From Patescibacteria group bacterium (GTDB lineage: Bacteria > Patescibacteriota > Minisyncoccia > Phycocordibacterales > DATDWN01), in NCBI GenBank assembly GCA_013816135.1, contig JACDEV010000002.1:1-33119 (forward strand): a stretch of 33,119 nt of DNA. Reading direction: 5' to 3'. Below the pieces are notes generated by a model. That model worked only from the letters and a program-made list of their open reading frames with translations. It made no database searches and was not told the origin of the DNA. Of the stretch, positions 14,246 through 21,695 are shown in pieces (positions within the stretch are counted from its first letter, which is position 1; every line of letters starts with the position of its first letter). Made by a program: the position numbers and the translations under genes.

Positions 14246-14814
14246 TTTTTGATATTGAAACCAAAAATGTCTTCCAAGATGTAGGTTCAAATGATCCTGC
14301 AGATTTAGATATTTCTATTTTGGCTCTTTATGATTACGAAACGAATAAATACCATAGCTTTTCACAAGAAGAGTTCCCTCTCATGTGGCCATTTTTCCAA
14401 AAAGCTGATGTCTTGATAACTTTCACAGGCGAACACTTTGATATTCCACTCTTGAACAAATATTACAAAAAAGCTGGACTGGGAGATTTGACTACCATTC
14501 GTTCTTTAGATGTTTTGAAAGAAATTAAAAATCAATACGGCAGAAGAATGAAACTCGATCAGATAGCAGAAGGCACATTTGGCATAAACAAAAGCGGACA
14601 TGGATTTGATGCTGTAGTCTGGTGGAGAACCGGAAAGATTGATGAAATCCGAAAATATTGTATTGATGATGTACGGATAACAAAAGATGTTTACGAGTAT
14701 GCAATGAAAAATAAAAAGCTTATGTACAAGCAAGGACCTTTTGTCAAAGAAATAAAATTAGATACAAAGCACTGGGAACCCATTCCTGAAATGAAAACTC
14801 AAAGTTTGTTTTAG
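14233..14814 (+). CDS. RNase H-like 3'-5' exonuclease (DEDDy type)
   Basis: A 193-aa member of the ribonuclease H-like superfamily (YprB/PolB-exonuclease-like). ExoI motif is IVFDIETK (Asp, Glu), ExoII is TFTGEHFDIPLLNKYY, and ExoIII is YCIDDVRITKDVYEYA, which supplies the Tyr and Asp of a DEDDy site. No polymerase or accessory domain is attached. The gene overlaps the end of hisS by 13 bp, so it is translationally coupled to it; a role in tRNA or nucleic-acid processing is possible but inferred only from this. Confidence 0.8.
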   Translation: MRKIVFDIETKNVFQDVGSNDPADLDISILALYDYETNKYHSFSQEEFPLMWPFFQKADVLITFTGEHFDIPLLNKYYKKAGLGDLTTIRSLDVLKEIKNQYGRRMKLDQIAEGTFGINKSGHGFDAVVWWRTGKIDEIRKYCIDDVRITKDVYEYAMKNKKLMYKQGPFVKEIKLDTKHWEPIPEMKTQSLF

Positions 14815-14830
14815 ATTTTAGGTAATAAAA

Positions 14831-14859
14831 AACCCGGGGAATATTCTTCCCCGGGGTTC
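14831..14859. terminator. GC-rich terminator between the exonuclease and the 33-aa gene
   Basis: CCCGGGGAA / TTCCCCGGG around TATTC, with a six-base A run on the left. On the minus strand it ends in TTTTTT, so it best serves the 33-codon gene while also blocking the convergent exonuclease transcript. A second dyad, TCGCG-TTAACTAG-CGCGA, lies just to its right (14862-14879). Confidence 0.8.
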
Positions 14860-14915
14860 TCGCGTTAACTAGCGCGAACTGCATGCTTCTCAGCTCGCGC
14901 ACGCGCCTCGCCCTG

Positions 14916-15017
14916 TTAGGCCGAGACGAACGCGCCGGCGCCGGTGATCGTCGTGACCAGGTTACTGGGGCTCTGCCCCTGATTCCGAACCGCGTTCGGC
15001 GGACTGTTGATGTGCAT
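14916..15017 (-). CDS. Unknown 33-aa protein with strong expression signals
   Basis: Too short for the ORF track. The minus strand reads MHINSPPNAVRNQGQSPSNL then VTTITGAGAFVSA and TAA. An ideal SD (AGGAGG, 4 nt before ATG) and a near-perfect sigma-70 promoter (TTGACG, 17 bp, TATGAT) precede it, and a GC-rich terminator lies downstream, so the complete set of expression signals argues for a real gene. The sequence is polar, Asn/Pro/Ser-rich, then ends in a small-residue, mildly hydrophobic stretch. No family recognised; a secreted peptide, leader peptide or small regulator are all possible. Very GC-rich for this window, like the 15165 gene beside it. Confidence 0.65.
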   Translation of the reverse strand: MHINSPPNAVRNQGQSPSNLVTTITGAGAFVSA

Positions 15018-15071
15018 GATGCCTCCTATGGCGACGATTGAAGTGAATCTGACGAAAGGAACAACATAAAC

Positions 15072-15100
15072 ATCATAGCATATCCACCTATTTACGTCAA
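15072..15100 (-). promoter_or_regulatory. Near-consensus sigma-70 promoter of the 33-aa gene
   Basis: Minus strand: -35 TTGACG (15095-15100), exactly 17 bp, -10 TATGAT (15072-15077). One mismatch in each hexamer. Confidence 0.8.
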
Positions 15101-15124
15101 GTACTTTATTTGATAATAGAAAAG

Positions 15125-15148
15125 GCTCGGGGAATTTCTCCCCCGAGC
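15125..15148 (-). terminator. Terminator of the 15165 gene
   Basis: GCTCGGGG / CCCCGAGC with an 8-nt loop, followed on the minus strand by CTTTTCTATT. It begins about 17 bp past the stop codon. Confidence 0.8.
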
Positions 15149-15164
15149 ACTTTGTTGTTGACGC

Positions 15165-15809
15165 CTAGACGCCGATGAGGTCGAGGAGCTCCTTGGCCTC
15201 GTTCGCGCGCTTCTGCACCTCCACCTCCTTCGCCAGGATGTTTTCCACCCTGACGTTCACCGGCTTGGTGGAGGCCGGCCTTTTGTCGAGCAGCTCCGTC
15301 GTCTTCATCTTCTGACGCTGGGTCTCGAGACGGGTCCGGTCGAGCTGCTTCTGCTGTACGTCGGCGCCCTTCAGGGCTTCGACCATCGCATTGTACGCGC
15401 TGACGCGCTGGATGAACACGCCGTTCGTCTCCGTCTTGACCGCCTCTTCGAGCGTGCCACGGAACTTCTCGAGCCGGGCGATGATATCACCGTCGTAAGC
15501 CCCGTCCTGGTCACTCGCCCGCCGCTTGATGTCGACGTTGAACCTGGCGACCTTGGCTGGCTTGCCGGGACGTTCTTCCTGATCGAGGACGGAGTTGCGG
15601 AGGAAGGCGCGCAGGATGCCGCGTCCCGTTTCGAGGCAGCTCTTGCCCGCCTTGGTGGCTTCGTTGAGCTTGCCGTCCTTCACGAAGGACGCCATGATCT
15701 TCAGACCTTCCTGGAAGGCGTCGGGCAGACGGAATCCCGAAACGGTCTTCATCATGCCAGCGAGTTCCACGACCTGCGTCTTCACGTCACCGAAAGTCAC
15801 GTTTTCCAT
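15165..15809 (-). CDS. Unknown 214-aa helical protein, GC-rich, SD-led
   Basis: Start set at MENVTFGDVKTQ (15809), where GGAG stands 7 nt upstream; the ORF track extends 9 codons further. Predicted mostly alpha-helical and highly charged: an N-terminal helical region (VVELAGMMKTVSGFRLPDAF), a central KVARFNVDIKRRASDQDG segment and a long Gln/Lys/Glu-rich C-terminal half likely to form coiled coil (QQKQLDRTRLETQRQKMKTT). No membrane segment, signal peptide or catalytic motif is visible. Much more GC-rich than the flanking resident genes, with its own terminator. Family not recognised; laterally acquired origin is an inference from composition and the SD. Confidence 0.65.
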   Translation of the reverse strand: MENVTFGDVKTQVVELAGMMKTVSGFRLPDAFQEGLKIMASFVKDGKLNEATKAGKSCLETGRGILRAFLRNSVLDQEERPGKPAKVARFNVDIKRRASDQDGAYDGDIIARLEKFRGTLEEAVKTETNGVFIQRVSAYNAMVEALKGADVQQKQLDRTRLETQRQKMKTTELLDKRPASTKPVNVRVENILAKEVEVQKRANEAKELLDLIGV

Positions 15810-16022
15810 GTCGATTCTCCAACCTGAAACGAACAATATTATCTTGTAGAGCTACATGCTCCACTTCAGATAATACCTGATCACATATTAAATATATTGT
15901 CAAGGAGATTTATGGTTTGAAATATATGGCTTAAATTATGCTTTTTATAGAAAAATCTACATAGTAAAATTATTTTAATATTTAAATTGCTACCACCTCC
16001 TGTATATAGTAAACTTACACTC

Positions 16023-16715
16023 ATGAATATAGAAAAATTATCTGTTCCGATAGCCATAGTTATTGCAGGAGGTTTGATTGCAGGTGCATTTTATTATTCC
16101 AACTTAAAAGCAGTCCAAAATTCTCACAATCAAGTGGTTAAAACTGATTCAAGCACCAGTAGTTTAAGACCAATATCATCTGAGGATCATATTATTGGAA
16201 ATCCAAATGCAGATGTCATCCTAGTTGAATACTCTGATACCGAATGTCCATTCTGTAAGGATTTTCACACATCTTTAAAAAGAATGATGACTGAATATGG
16301 TAGTGATGGAAAAGTGGCCTGGGTTTACAGACACTTCCCTATTGATGCGCTACATCCAAAATCTAGAAAAGAAGCAGAGGCACTTGAATGTGCCAGCGAA
16401 TTAGGTGGACCAGCAAAATTCTGGGAGTATACAAACATGATATATGACATTACAACTTCAAATGACACTCTTGACCCAAGTCAGCTTCCAAAAATTGCTA
16501 AATCTGTCGGTCTTGATGTAACCGCTTTCAATACTTGTCTTTCAAGTGGAAAATATGCAGCCAAAGTCCAAGCTGATTACGATAATGCAATAAAAATTGG
16601 TGGAAGAGGAACTCCTACATCAGTAATTCTTACAAAAGATGGAACTAAAACTCTTATTGAAGGTGCACAACCATACGACAGTTTGAAAGCCATCATTGAT
16701 GCTTCACTTAAGTAG
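16023..16715 (+). CDS. Membrane-anchored DsbA/BdbD-like thiol oxidoreductase
   Basis: A 230-aa protein from the ATG at 16023; the ORF track adds 12 codons from a TTG. One N-terminal membrane helix (VPIAIVIAGGLIAGAFYYS, about 8-26) anchors an extracytoplasmic domain. The thioredoxin-fold active site is CPFC (Cys75, Cys78) in SDTECPFCKDFH, with a helical insertion and a cis-Pro loop GGRGTPTSVIL. GNPNADVILVEYSD is the common start of this DsbA-like (Thioredoxin_4) subgroup. It probably introduces or shuffles disulfides in exported proteins. TATAGT 12 bp before the ATG would give a very short leader. It converges on the helicase gene with a 6-bp gap. Confidence 0.92.
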   Translation: MNIEKLSVPIAIVIAGGLIAGAFYYSNLKAVQNSHNQVVKTDSSTSSLRPISSEDHIIGNPNADVILVEYSDTECPFCKDFHTSLKRMMTEYGSDGKVAWVYRHFPIDALHPKSRKEAEALECASELGGPAKFWEYTNMIYDITTSNDTLDPSQLPKIAKSVGLDVTAFNTCLSSGKYAAKVQADYDNAIKIGGRGTPTSVILTKDGTKTLIEGAQPYDSLKAIIDASLK

Positions 16716-16721
16716 TAGAAA

Positions 16722-19676
16722 TTAAACTAGAAACTGCTTTTTCATTTCGCACCATTTACATCCTGCTTCTGAACAAAAAGAAGTTAGGAAACTACCTGAC
16801 CAAACACTTTCAATAAGTGAGTCTATTTCTGTGCGTACTCGCAAAATATCATCTTTGGAAATAGGCAGTGATACCAAAGGACATCTTCCTTTACTGTCTG
16901 GCTTTATAAATATAAGCCACGGTTCGATTTCTTTATCTTTGTACTTATTTTCCAATAGCATTCTGTAAAATATAAGTTGTCTGAAATAATTTCCATCAGA
17001 ATCCTTGGTTTCACCTTTGATTGCATTTACGCTCATTCCTTCTCGAGTTTTGTAGTCATACACTTCAACTTTATTCTCTCCCTCTATCAAAGCATCAAGC
17101 TGTCCGTGAAGCTCAAATTTAACTACCTCTTTCTGAAAATTACCTGAATATATAGTTTCCACCCATTTTTCAGGCATGACTTTACCGGGATTAGAAAAAT
17201 AATTTTCCAACGCACTTGCAACCATTGGAGCTTGATGGACAAGTTCTTCTATTATTTCCTCCTTTTCGAAGCTCGGCAACAGCGAGGTTTTGAAATACGA
17301 CTTCACAGTGCTTATGATAGTTTCTTCGATATTTGTAACTTTTTTTATTTTCAATTCCCAACAATATGATAAGGCTTTATGCATAGCTATTCCTTTTTCA
17401 GAAGATGGACTCGGTGCTTCTGGAACTTTCAGAATACTTTTATAATAAAATTCTGAGGGACATGAACAGTAGTGATTTAAAGCTGTAACAGACAAACCTT
17501 TTTCCAAAATTATGTTCTTAGCATAATCAATAATTTCTTTCTTTTCTCTAGCTTCTGATTTTTCAAAAGATAGCACAGTTCTGACATCCTTTTTCGCTGG
17601 TATGTGTTTGCTTAAAACATGGTCTTTGTGAAGTTCATCGATGAATTGTAGAGGGGTAAATTCTTTTCCTAATGAATTCTTTTGACCTACTAAAATAGTT
17701 GCGTGTGATCTAGCTCGTGTTAAAGCAACATAGAACAAACGTCTAGCATCCCTTTCTTCATCCTTATCATCCTTATCTAATGGAAATACAAAGGATGATG
17801 ACTTATGTTTTCTCATCCAAAATTCTTTCATAGCATATGGAAGAAAGACGTAGTCATATTCCAAACCTTTTGATCCATGCGCGGTGGTGACACGAATCTG
17901 AGCTGTGGATGTTCCTGAACTTACTTTGATTTTTTTCTTTTCAGCTGAGATTTTGTAGGCTACTAGCTCTTTAATGAGTTCTCGTGGATCAGTAATCTCC
18001 TTTGTAGAAGCAATATCTTGAGCCAAGGATACAATTCCCCGCCATACCTCAACTGAAACAGGATTGGCTACTATCATCTTCGAAAGACCAGATGATTCGG
18101 ACATTAAAATAAGGTAATCAATTACACCTGACTTGAAACTAATATCTTGTAATTGTTTTAATGCAGGAACTTCCTTAAATACTTCAGAAAGAAACCCTGC
18201 TCTTAATTTTTTTATCAACTCTGCACTTTTTGCAAAATCTATATTCCACAATCCCGCAGCAAATGTTTCAGCTAGATTTTCGACTTTAGTAGGATCGATT
18301 AAATATTCCAACAAAGTAAAATATAATGAGCCTATTGGGTGTGAGAAAATATCAATTCCTCTTTCCGCTGAAACCTCCAATCCTCTGTTTTGGGCCAAAG
18401 AAAGAATATTAAGCACATCACGGTTTTCTCTGACGATAACCGCTGCAGTTTTACCATTATCTTTATTTTCTTTTAAGAATTCATCTAATCCATCCATCAA
18501 GTATTCGTCCATAGCATCAGTATTTTCAGCTACGATAAGATCAATTGGCTTATTTTTTTCAGATGATTTTGATGTCAGTTGAATTCTGAGATCAGGATAC
18601 TGTCCTTCATTATAATTGTTTTCTATCATCGCAAATGAAGCATCCAAGATAGATTGATGGGATCTGTAATTGTTTACTAGCGGAATGACTTTCATATTTT
18701 TCCAAATATTCTGGAATTTCAGAAAGTTTTCAACTGATGCCCCTTGGAATCTATAGATGGCCTGCTTTTCATCCCCCACAACAAACAAGTTTGGGGTGTC
18801 GAAGAAATTCGCAAGTAGGTAAATTATTTTGTTTTGTGAATCATTTGTATCTTGATGTTCATCTACAAGCATGTATAGATATGTCTCTTGGATTAGACGC
18901 AAAAGTAACTCGTCCTTTTCTAAAGCTATAAGCAGTTCGGAAAGCAAATCATCGAAATCCATTTTCTTCTCCTTCTTTTTTCTATTTTCATATTCATCAA
19001 AAAGTTCAGCAAAAATAGCTGTTCTTTCGCATTTATCAATTTTTTTCAAATATTCTGCCTTTATCAAACCTTTGGTTACACCTCTAGTAGATATTGACTC
19101 TGGATCATCTTTTATTTTTTTTATACTAGATGACAAAAATTTCTTTAATATTTCCGATGTCCACGCTTCTTTCTTGCAGTTTCCAATTCCTGAAATAATT
19201 TTACCTACATAATAATCAGGATCGCCAAGTGGCCTCAATTTTGTAAATTTTTTTTGCTTTAGTAATTCCCTAATAATTGAAACTTGCTCAACTTCTGTAA
19301 TTTGTGATGTACGAGATAAATGTGGAAAATGATCGTTAAATTCTGAGATAACAGATGAAGCAAAGCTATGAAAAGTATGTATTCTTACTTCATCAGCTCG
19401 GCTCCCTATTATCTCTCGGAGCTTTGAACGCATAACTTTCACTCCAACATCCGTAAAGGTCAGAGCAAGTATTCCCGAAGGAGGAGTGTCAGTCTTTCGC
19501 AATATATTTGCGATACGTAATGTAAGCAGTGTTGTCTTTCCAGTTCCTGGACCTGCCACTACAAGCACTGGACCTTCAATAGTATCAACAGCTTCTTTTT
19601 GCTCTTTATTTAGACTTTTGTATTTGTCATCAAAAACTTCCTCGAGTTTTTCTTTTAAACTAGTATTACTCTTCAT
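16722..19676 (-). CDS. UvrD/PcrA-family helicase fused to an Fe-S PD-(D/E)XK nuclease
   Basis: A 984-aa superfamily 1A 3'-5' DNA helicase with a RecB/AddB-type nuclease at its end. Q-motif region NKEQKEAVDTIEGP, Walker A GPGTGKTT (42-49), motif II LVDEHQDTNDSQ, motif III VGDEKQAIYRFQGA, motif V TTAHGSKGLEYDYVFLP and motif VI FYVALTRARSHATILV are all present. The C-terminal domain has the nuclease core KVEVYDYKTREG. A CSCPSEFYY cysteine pair (about 745) plus Cys968, Cys973 and Cys976 (CSEAGCKWC) fit an AddB/Cas4-type 4Fe-4S cluster. No partner AddA/AddB or RecC/RecD subunit is in the window, so it may act alone in end resection and repair. Confidence 0.93.
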   Translation of the reverse strand: MKSNTSLKEKLEEVFDDKYKSLNKEQKEAVDTIEGPVLVVAGPGTGKTTLLTLRIANILRKTDTPPSGILALTFTDVGVKVMRSKLREIIGSRADEVRIHTFHSFASSVISEFNDHFPHLSRTSQITEVEQVSIIRELLKQKKFTKLRPLGDPDYYVGKIISGIGNCKKEAWTSEILKKFLSSSIKKIKDDPESISTRGVTKGLIKAEYLKKIDKCERTAIFAELFDEYENRKKKEKKMDFDDLLSELLIALEKDELLLRLIQETYLYMLVDEHQDTNDSQNKIIYLLANFFDTPNLFVVGDEKQAIYRFQGASVENFLKFQNIWKNMKVIPLVNNYRSHQSILDASFAMIENNYNEGQYPDLRIQLTSKSSEKNKPIDLIVAENTDAMDEYLMDGLDEFLKENKDNGKTAAVIVRENRDVLNILSLAQNRGLEVSAERGIDIFSHPIGSLYFTLLEYLIDPTKVENLAETFAAGLWNIDFAKSAELIKKLRAGFLSEVFKEVPALKQLQDISFKSGVIDYLILMSESSGLSKMIVANPVSVEVWRGIVSLAQDIASTKEITDPRELIKELVAYKISAEKKKIKVSSGTSTAQIRVTTAHGSKGLEYDYVFLPYAMKEFWMRKHKSSSFVFPLDKDDKDEERDARRLFYVALTRARSHATILVGQKNSLGKEFTPLQFIDELHKDHVLSKHIPAKKDVRTVLSFEKSEAREKKEIIDYAKNIILEKGLSVTALNHYCSCPSEFYYKSILKVPEAPSPSSEKGIAMHKALSYCWELKIKKVTNIEETIISTVKSYFKTSLLPSFEKEEIIEELVHQAPMVASALENYFSNPGKVMPEKWVETIYSGNFQKEVVKFELHGQLDALIEGENKVEVYDYKTREGMSVNAIKGETKDSDGNYFRQLIFYRMLLENKYKDKEIEPWLIFIKPDSKGRCPLVSLPISKDDILRVRTEIDSLIESVWSGSFLTSFCSEAGCKWCEMKKQFLV

Positions 19677-20226
19677 TAATATAGGATAACATGGAATTTT
19701 GAGTATAAGAAAAAGAGTAAAGAAGGATGAATTCTTAAAAAATTTCTCCTAGAAACAAACGAAAAAACAAAATAAAGGTCTAAAAAATGAAAATTTTCAG
19801 AAATTAATAAATCATTTTGTACATTTGTCAAAAATAATGGTTAAAAAGACTTTTATTTTAGCCATTATATCAACCTGTACTTTACAAAGATTTTTTTTAT
19901 ATTTTGATGCTTGTTACCATACGTTATCCACTTCTTTATTGATAGGAAGAATGTACAATGAAAATAACAAAAACACCCATAGGGATGTTGGAGTAAGTAA
20001 ACTGGAGTCACACTAAGAAAAACTAGGAGGATTAGATAACAAATCTATACTTATTATCCTCAAGAGGCAGTGACGTCACAGCTTCAAAATATATTTGCAA
20101 ATATACGTTTACTACTTTGATATAACCTAACTTTTTCGCCAGAAATAGAGGGGTGTTTTTGTATTACTAAGTTATTATAACTTTAAAAAACTCCTGGTCA
20201 AAAATTTCTGTGGATAATGACGGATT
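19677..20226. other. AT-rich intergenic region with palindromes and DnaA-box-like sites
   Basis: No convincing gene. Contents: a 13-bp hairpin with one G-T pair (19834-19868); TTATCCACT (19924-19932, 8/9 DnaA box); TGACGTCA (20071-20078), a perfect 8-bp palindrome; TATATTTGCAAATATA (20090-20105), a perfect 16-bp palindrome; and TGTGGATAA (20209-20217), a perfect DnaA box on the minus strand. A 59-codon ATG frame near 19837 is weak. The region lies between rpoD and the helicase gene, both leftward, and may hold the helicase promoter (TATACT on the minus strand around 19700). Confidence 0.6.
20090..20105. promoter_or_regulatory. 16-bp perfect palindrome, operator candidate
   Basis: TATATTTGCAAATATA, 12 bp from a second perfect palindrome TGACGTCA (20071-20078). 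Symmetry and AT-rich flanks suit a dimeric DNA-binding protein; no protein can be assigned. Confidence 0.4.
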
Positions 20227-20268
20227 AACTATCAAAAAAAGCTGCAGTTGGGGCTTTTTTTGATAGTT
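20227..20268. terminator. Terminator downstream of rpoD
   Basis: Perfect 16-bp stem AACTATCAAAAAAAGC / GCTTTTTTTGATAGTT around a 10-nt loop. With T runs available in both orientations it can end the leftward rpoB-rpoC-dnaG-rpoD transcripts. Confidence 0.85.
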
Positions 20269-20291
20269 CTAAAAAATATGGTGTAATGAAA

Positions 20292-20408
20292 CTCGGAGGA
20301 TTTTTGCTTAAGGTCAAGGCGGAATGAGAAAATGCGAGAAGCCGTATTGAACATACGGTGACGAGAATTTTTGAATTCCAACGCAGAGATTGAGTAAAAA
20401 GACCCGAG
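20292..20408 (+). repeat. Structured repeat element, copy 2 (rpoD 3' side)
   Basis: 117 bp with the same block order as copy 1. Outer helix: CTCGG / CCGAG, internal loop, TTTTTGCTTAA / TTGAGTAAAAA (11 pairs, two of them G-T). Block TCAAGGCG (20314-20321) faces CAACGCAGA (20379-20387). Middle helix: GGAAT / ATTCC plus AAAAT / ATTTT. Block GCGAGAAG (20334-20341) faces GTGACGAGAA, preceded by the apical helix CCGTAT / ATACGG with a 5-nt loop. Written in the same orientation as copy 1 it ends 3 bp short of the rpoD stop codon, so in the rpoD mRNA it appears as the reverse complement in the 3' UTR. Confidence 0.85.
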
Positions 20409-20411
20409 CTA

Positions 20412-21695
20412 TTAATAATAGTTACGAAGCCTGTTTATTTTATCATGCTGTCTTATCTTCTCATGTGCCTTAGCTTCTATCTGACGTATACGTTCACGTG
20501 TTACTCCGAATTCTTTTCCTACTTCTTCCAATGTATGAGTCACACCATCTACAAGGCCATGTCGAAGTTCGAGAATTTTTCGTTCTTTTTCAGGTAAATC
20601 ATTTAAAATTTCTTTGACTTGGTCAGAAACAATTCTTCTGGATGATTCCTGATCTGGTGAAAGGATTTTATCATCTGCAATGAAGTCCCCTTGTTTAGAC
20701 TTGCTATCATCTCCATCTTCTCCAACAGGTGCATCTAGAGAAAGTGTAGCTTGGTCAATTTTTTCAATAGTATAAATCTTATCAACAGCCAAGTTCATTT
20801 CAGTAGCTATTTCTTCAGGCAATGGATCTCTTCCAAGGTCTTGAGAAAGTCGTCGAACGACTTGTTTGTATTTCGCAATTGTCTCCACCATGTGAACTGG
20901 TACGCGGATAGTTCTAGATTGGTCAGCTAGAGCACGAGTAATGGCTTGTCGTATCCACCAAGTAGCATAGGTGGAGAATTTATAACCTTTTGTCCAATCA
21001 AATTTATCTACTGCTTTAAACAAACCTAGGTTTCCTTCCTGGATCAAGTCGAGTAAAGTTAGGTCTGGACTTCTGTTGGCATACTTTTTTGCAATCGAAA
21101 CTACAAGTCGTAAGTTTGCGCGGGCCAAAAGATTTTTTGCTTCAACATCTCCTGCCTCAATTCGCTTTGCCAATTCCTTTTCCATAGCACCGGAAATAAG
21201 CTGATATTGCCCAATCTCCTTTAAGTACATCTGGATAGAATCGTATGAAGACTCTGATGATGCTCGTCCATATGTATATTTCTTATTAGCTTCGTCAGCA
21301 GATGGAGTTTCAAGTAAGCCTCCTCCTTCCAATATATCTATTCCACTTCCAGAGAGCTTCTCATATAATTCATCAAGAAACAAAATATCGTCTTCAATAG
21401 TCGGAAATTCCTTCAAAATTTCATCGTATGTAACATATCCTCTTTCTTTTCCTTTACCGACTAGCTTGGACATTCCCTGAGCCTGCTTATCACCTTTCTT
21501 AAGAACAGTTCCAGATACTTTACTTACAGTCTTAGCTGCTCGCATTGCAAGTGAAGATTTATTCTTCTTCTTGGCTCTGATTTTTGGCATAACAAATTTA
21601 GCCACCTTCTTTGCTTTCTTTTTTTTCAATGCTTTGGTCTTTACAACCTTTGCAGCTTTTGGTTTATTTTTTTTTGTATCTTTTTTACTTTTCAT
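20412..21695 (-). CDS. rpoD: Primary sigma factor
   Basis: A 427-aa sigma-70 family factor directing RNA polymerase to housekeeping promoters. The first ~65 residues are extremely Lys/Ala-rich ([20 protein letters not shown]), then comes a region 1.1-like stretch ([20 protein letters not shown]). Region 1.2 contains [17 protein letters not shown], region 2 [19 protein letters not shown] then [20 protein letters not shown], region 3 [12 protein letters not shown] and region 4 [20 protein letters not shown]. These are all diagnostic of the essential group 1 factor. The start codon overlaps the end of dnaG by 11 bp, coupling the two. No SD. Confidence 0.96.
   Translation of the reverse strand: MKSKKDTKKNKPKAAKVVKTKALKKKKAKKVAKFVMPKIRAKKKNKSSLAMRAAKTVSKVSGTVLKKGDKQAQGMSKLVGKGKERGYVTYDEILKEFPTIEDDILFLDELYEKLSGSGIDILEGGGLLETPSADEANKKYTYGRASSESSYDSIQMYLKEIGQYQLISGAMEKELAKRIEAGDVEAKNLLARANLRLVVSIAKKYANRSPDLTLLDLIQEGNLGLFKAVDKFDWTKGYKFSTYATWWIRQAITRALADQSRTIRVPVHMVETIAKYKQVVRRLSQDLGRDPLPEEIATEMNLAVDKIYTIEKIDQATLSLDAPVGEDGDDSKSKQGDFIADDKILSPDQESSRRIVSDQVKEILNDLPEKERKILELRHGLVDGVTHTLEEVGKEFGVTRERIRQIEAKAHEKIRQHDKINRLRNYY

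Noticed and set aside
13301-14260. Frameshift in hisS causing an apparent truncation
   Set aside because: The sequence after the stop codon encodes the exonuclease from its first residue (MRKIVFDIETK), and no anticodon-domain remnant appears in other frames.
18133-18582. 149-aa and other long antisense ORFs (for example 23985-24428, 28446-28931, 29472-29729)
   Set aside because: They lie fully inside rpoB, rpoC, the helicase and other well-supported genes and show low-complexity Ser/Phe/Leu composition typical of antisense shadows.
19837-20016. 59-codon frame MVKKTFILAIISTCTLQRFF... in the rpoD-helicase gap
   Set aside because: The N-terminus looks a little like a signal sequence, but the 5' part lies in a hairpin, the rest has no recognisable pattern and there is no initiation signal; kept as non-coding.
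19677-20291. Chromosomal origin of replication
   Set aside because: Only one perfect and one imperfect DnaA box, no box cluster, no dnaA, dnaN or gyrB nearby. Not enough to call oriC.
20292-20408. Classical riboswitch as an explanation for the repeat
   Set aside because: Copy 2 in the same orientation leads into the antisense of rpoD, with no downstream gene to control. A leader function can apply to copy 1 only.
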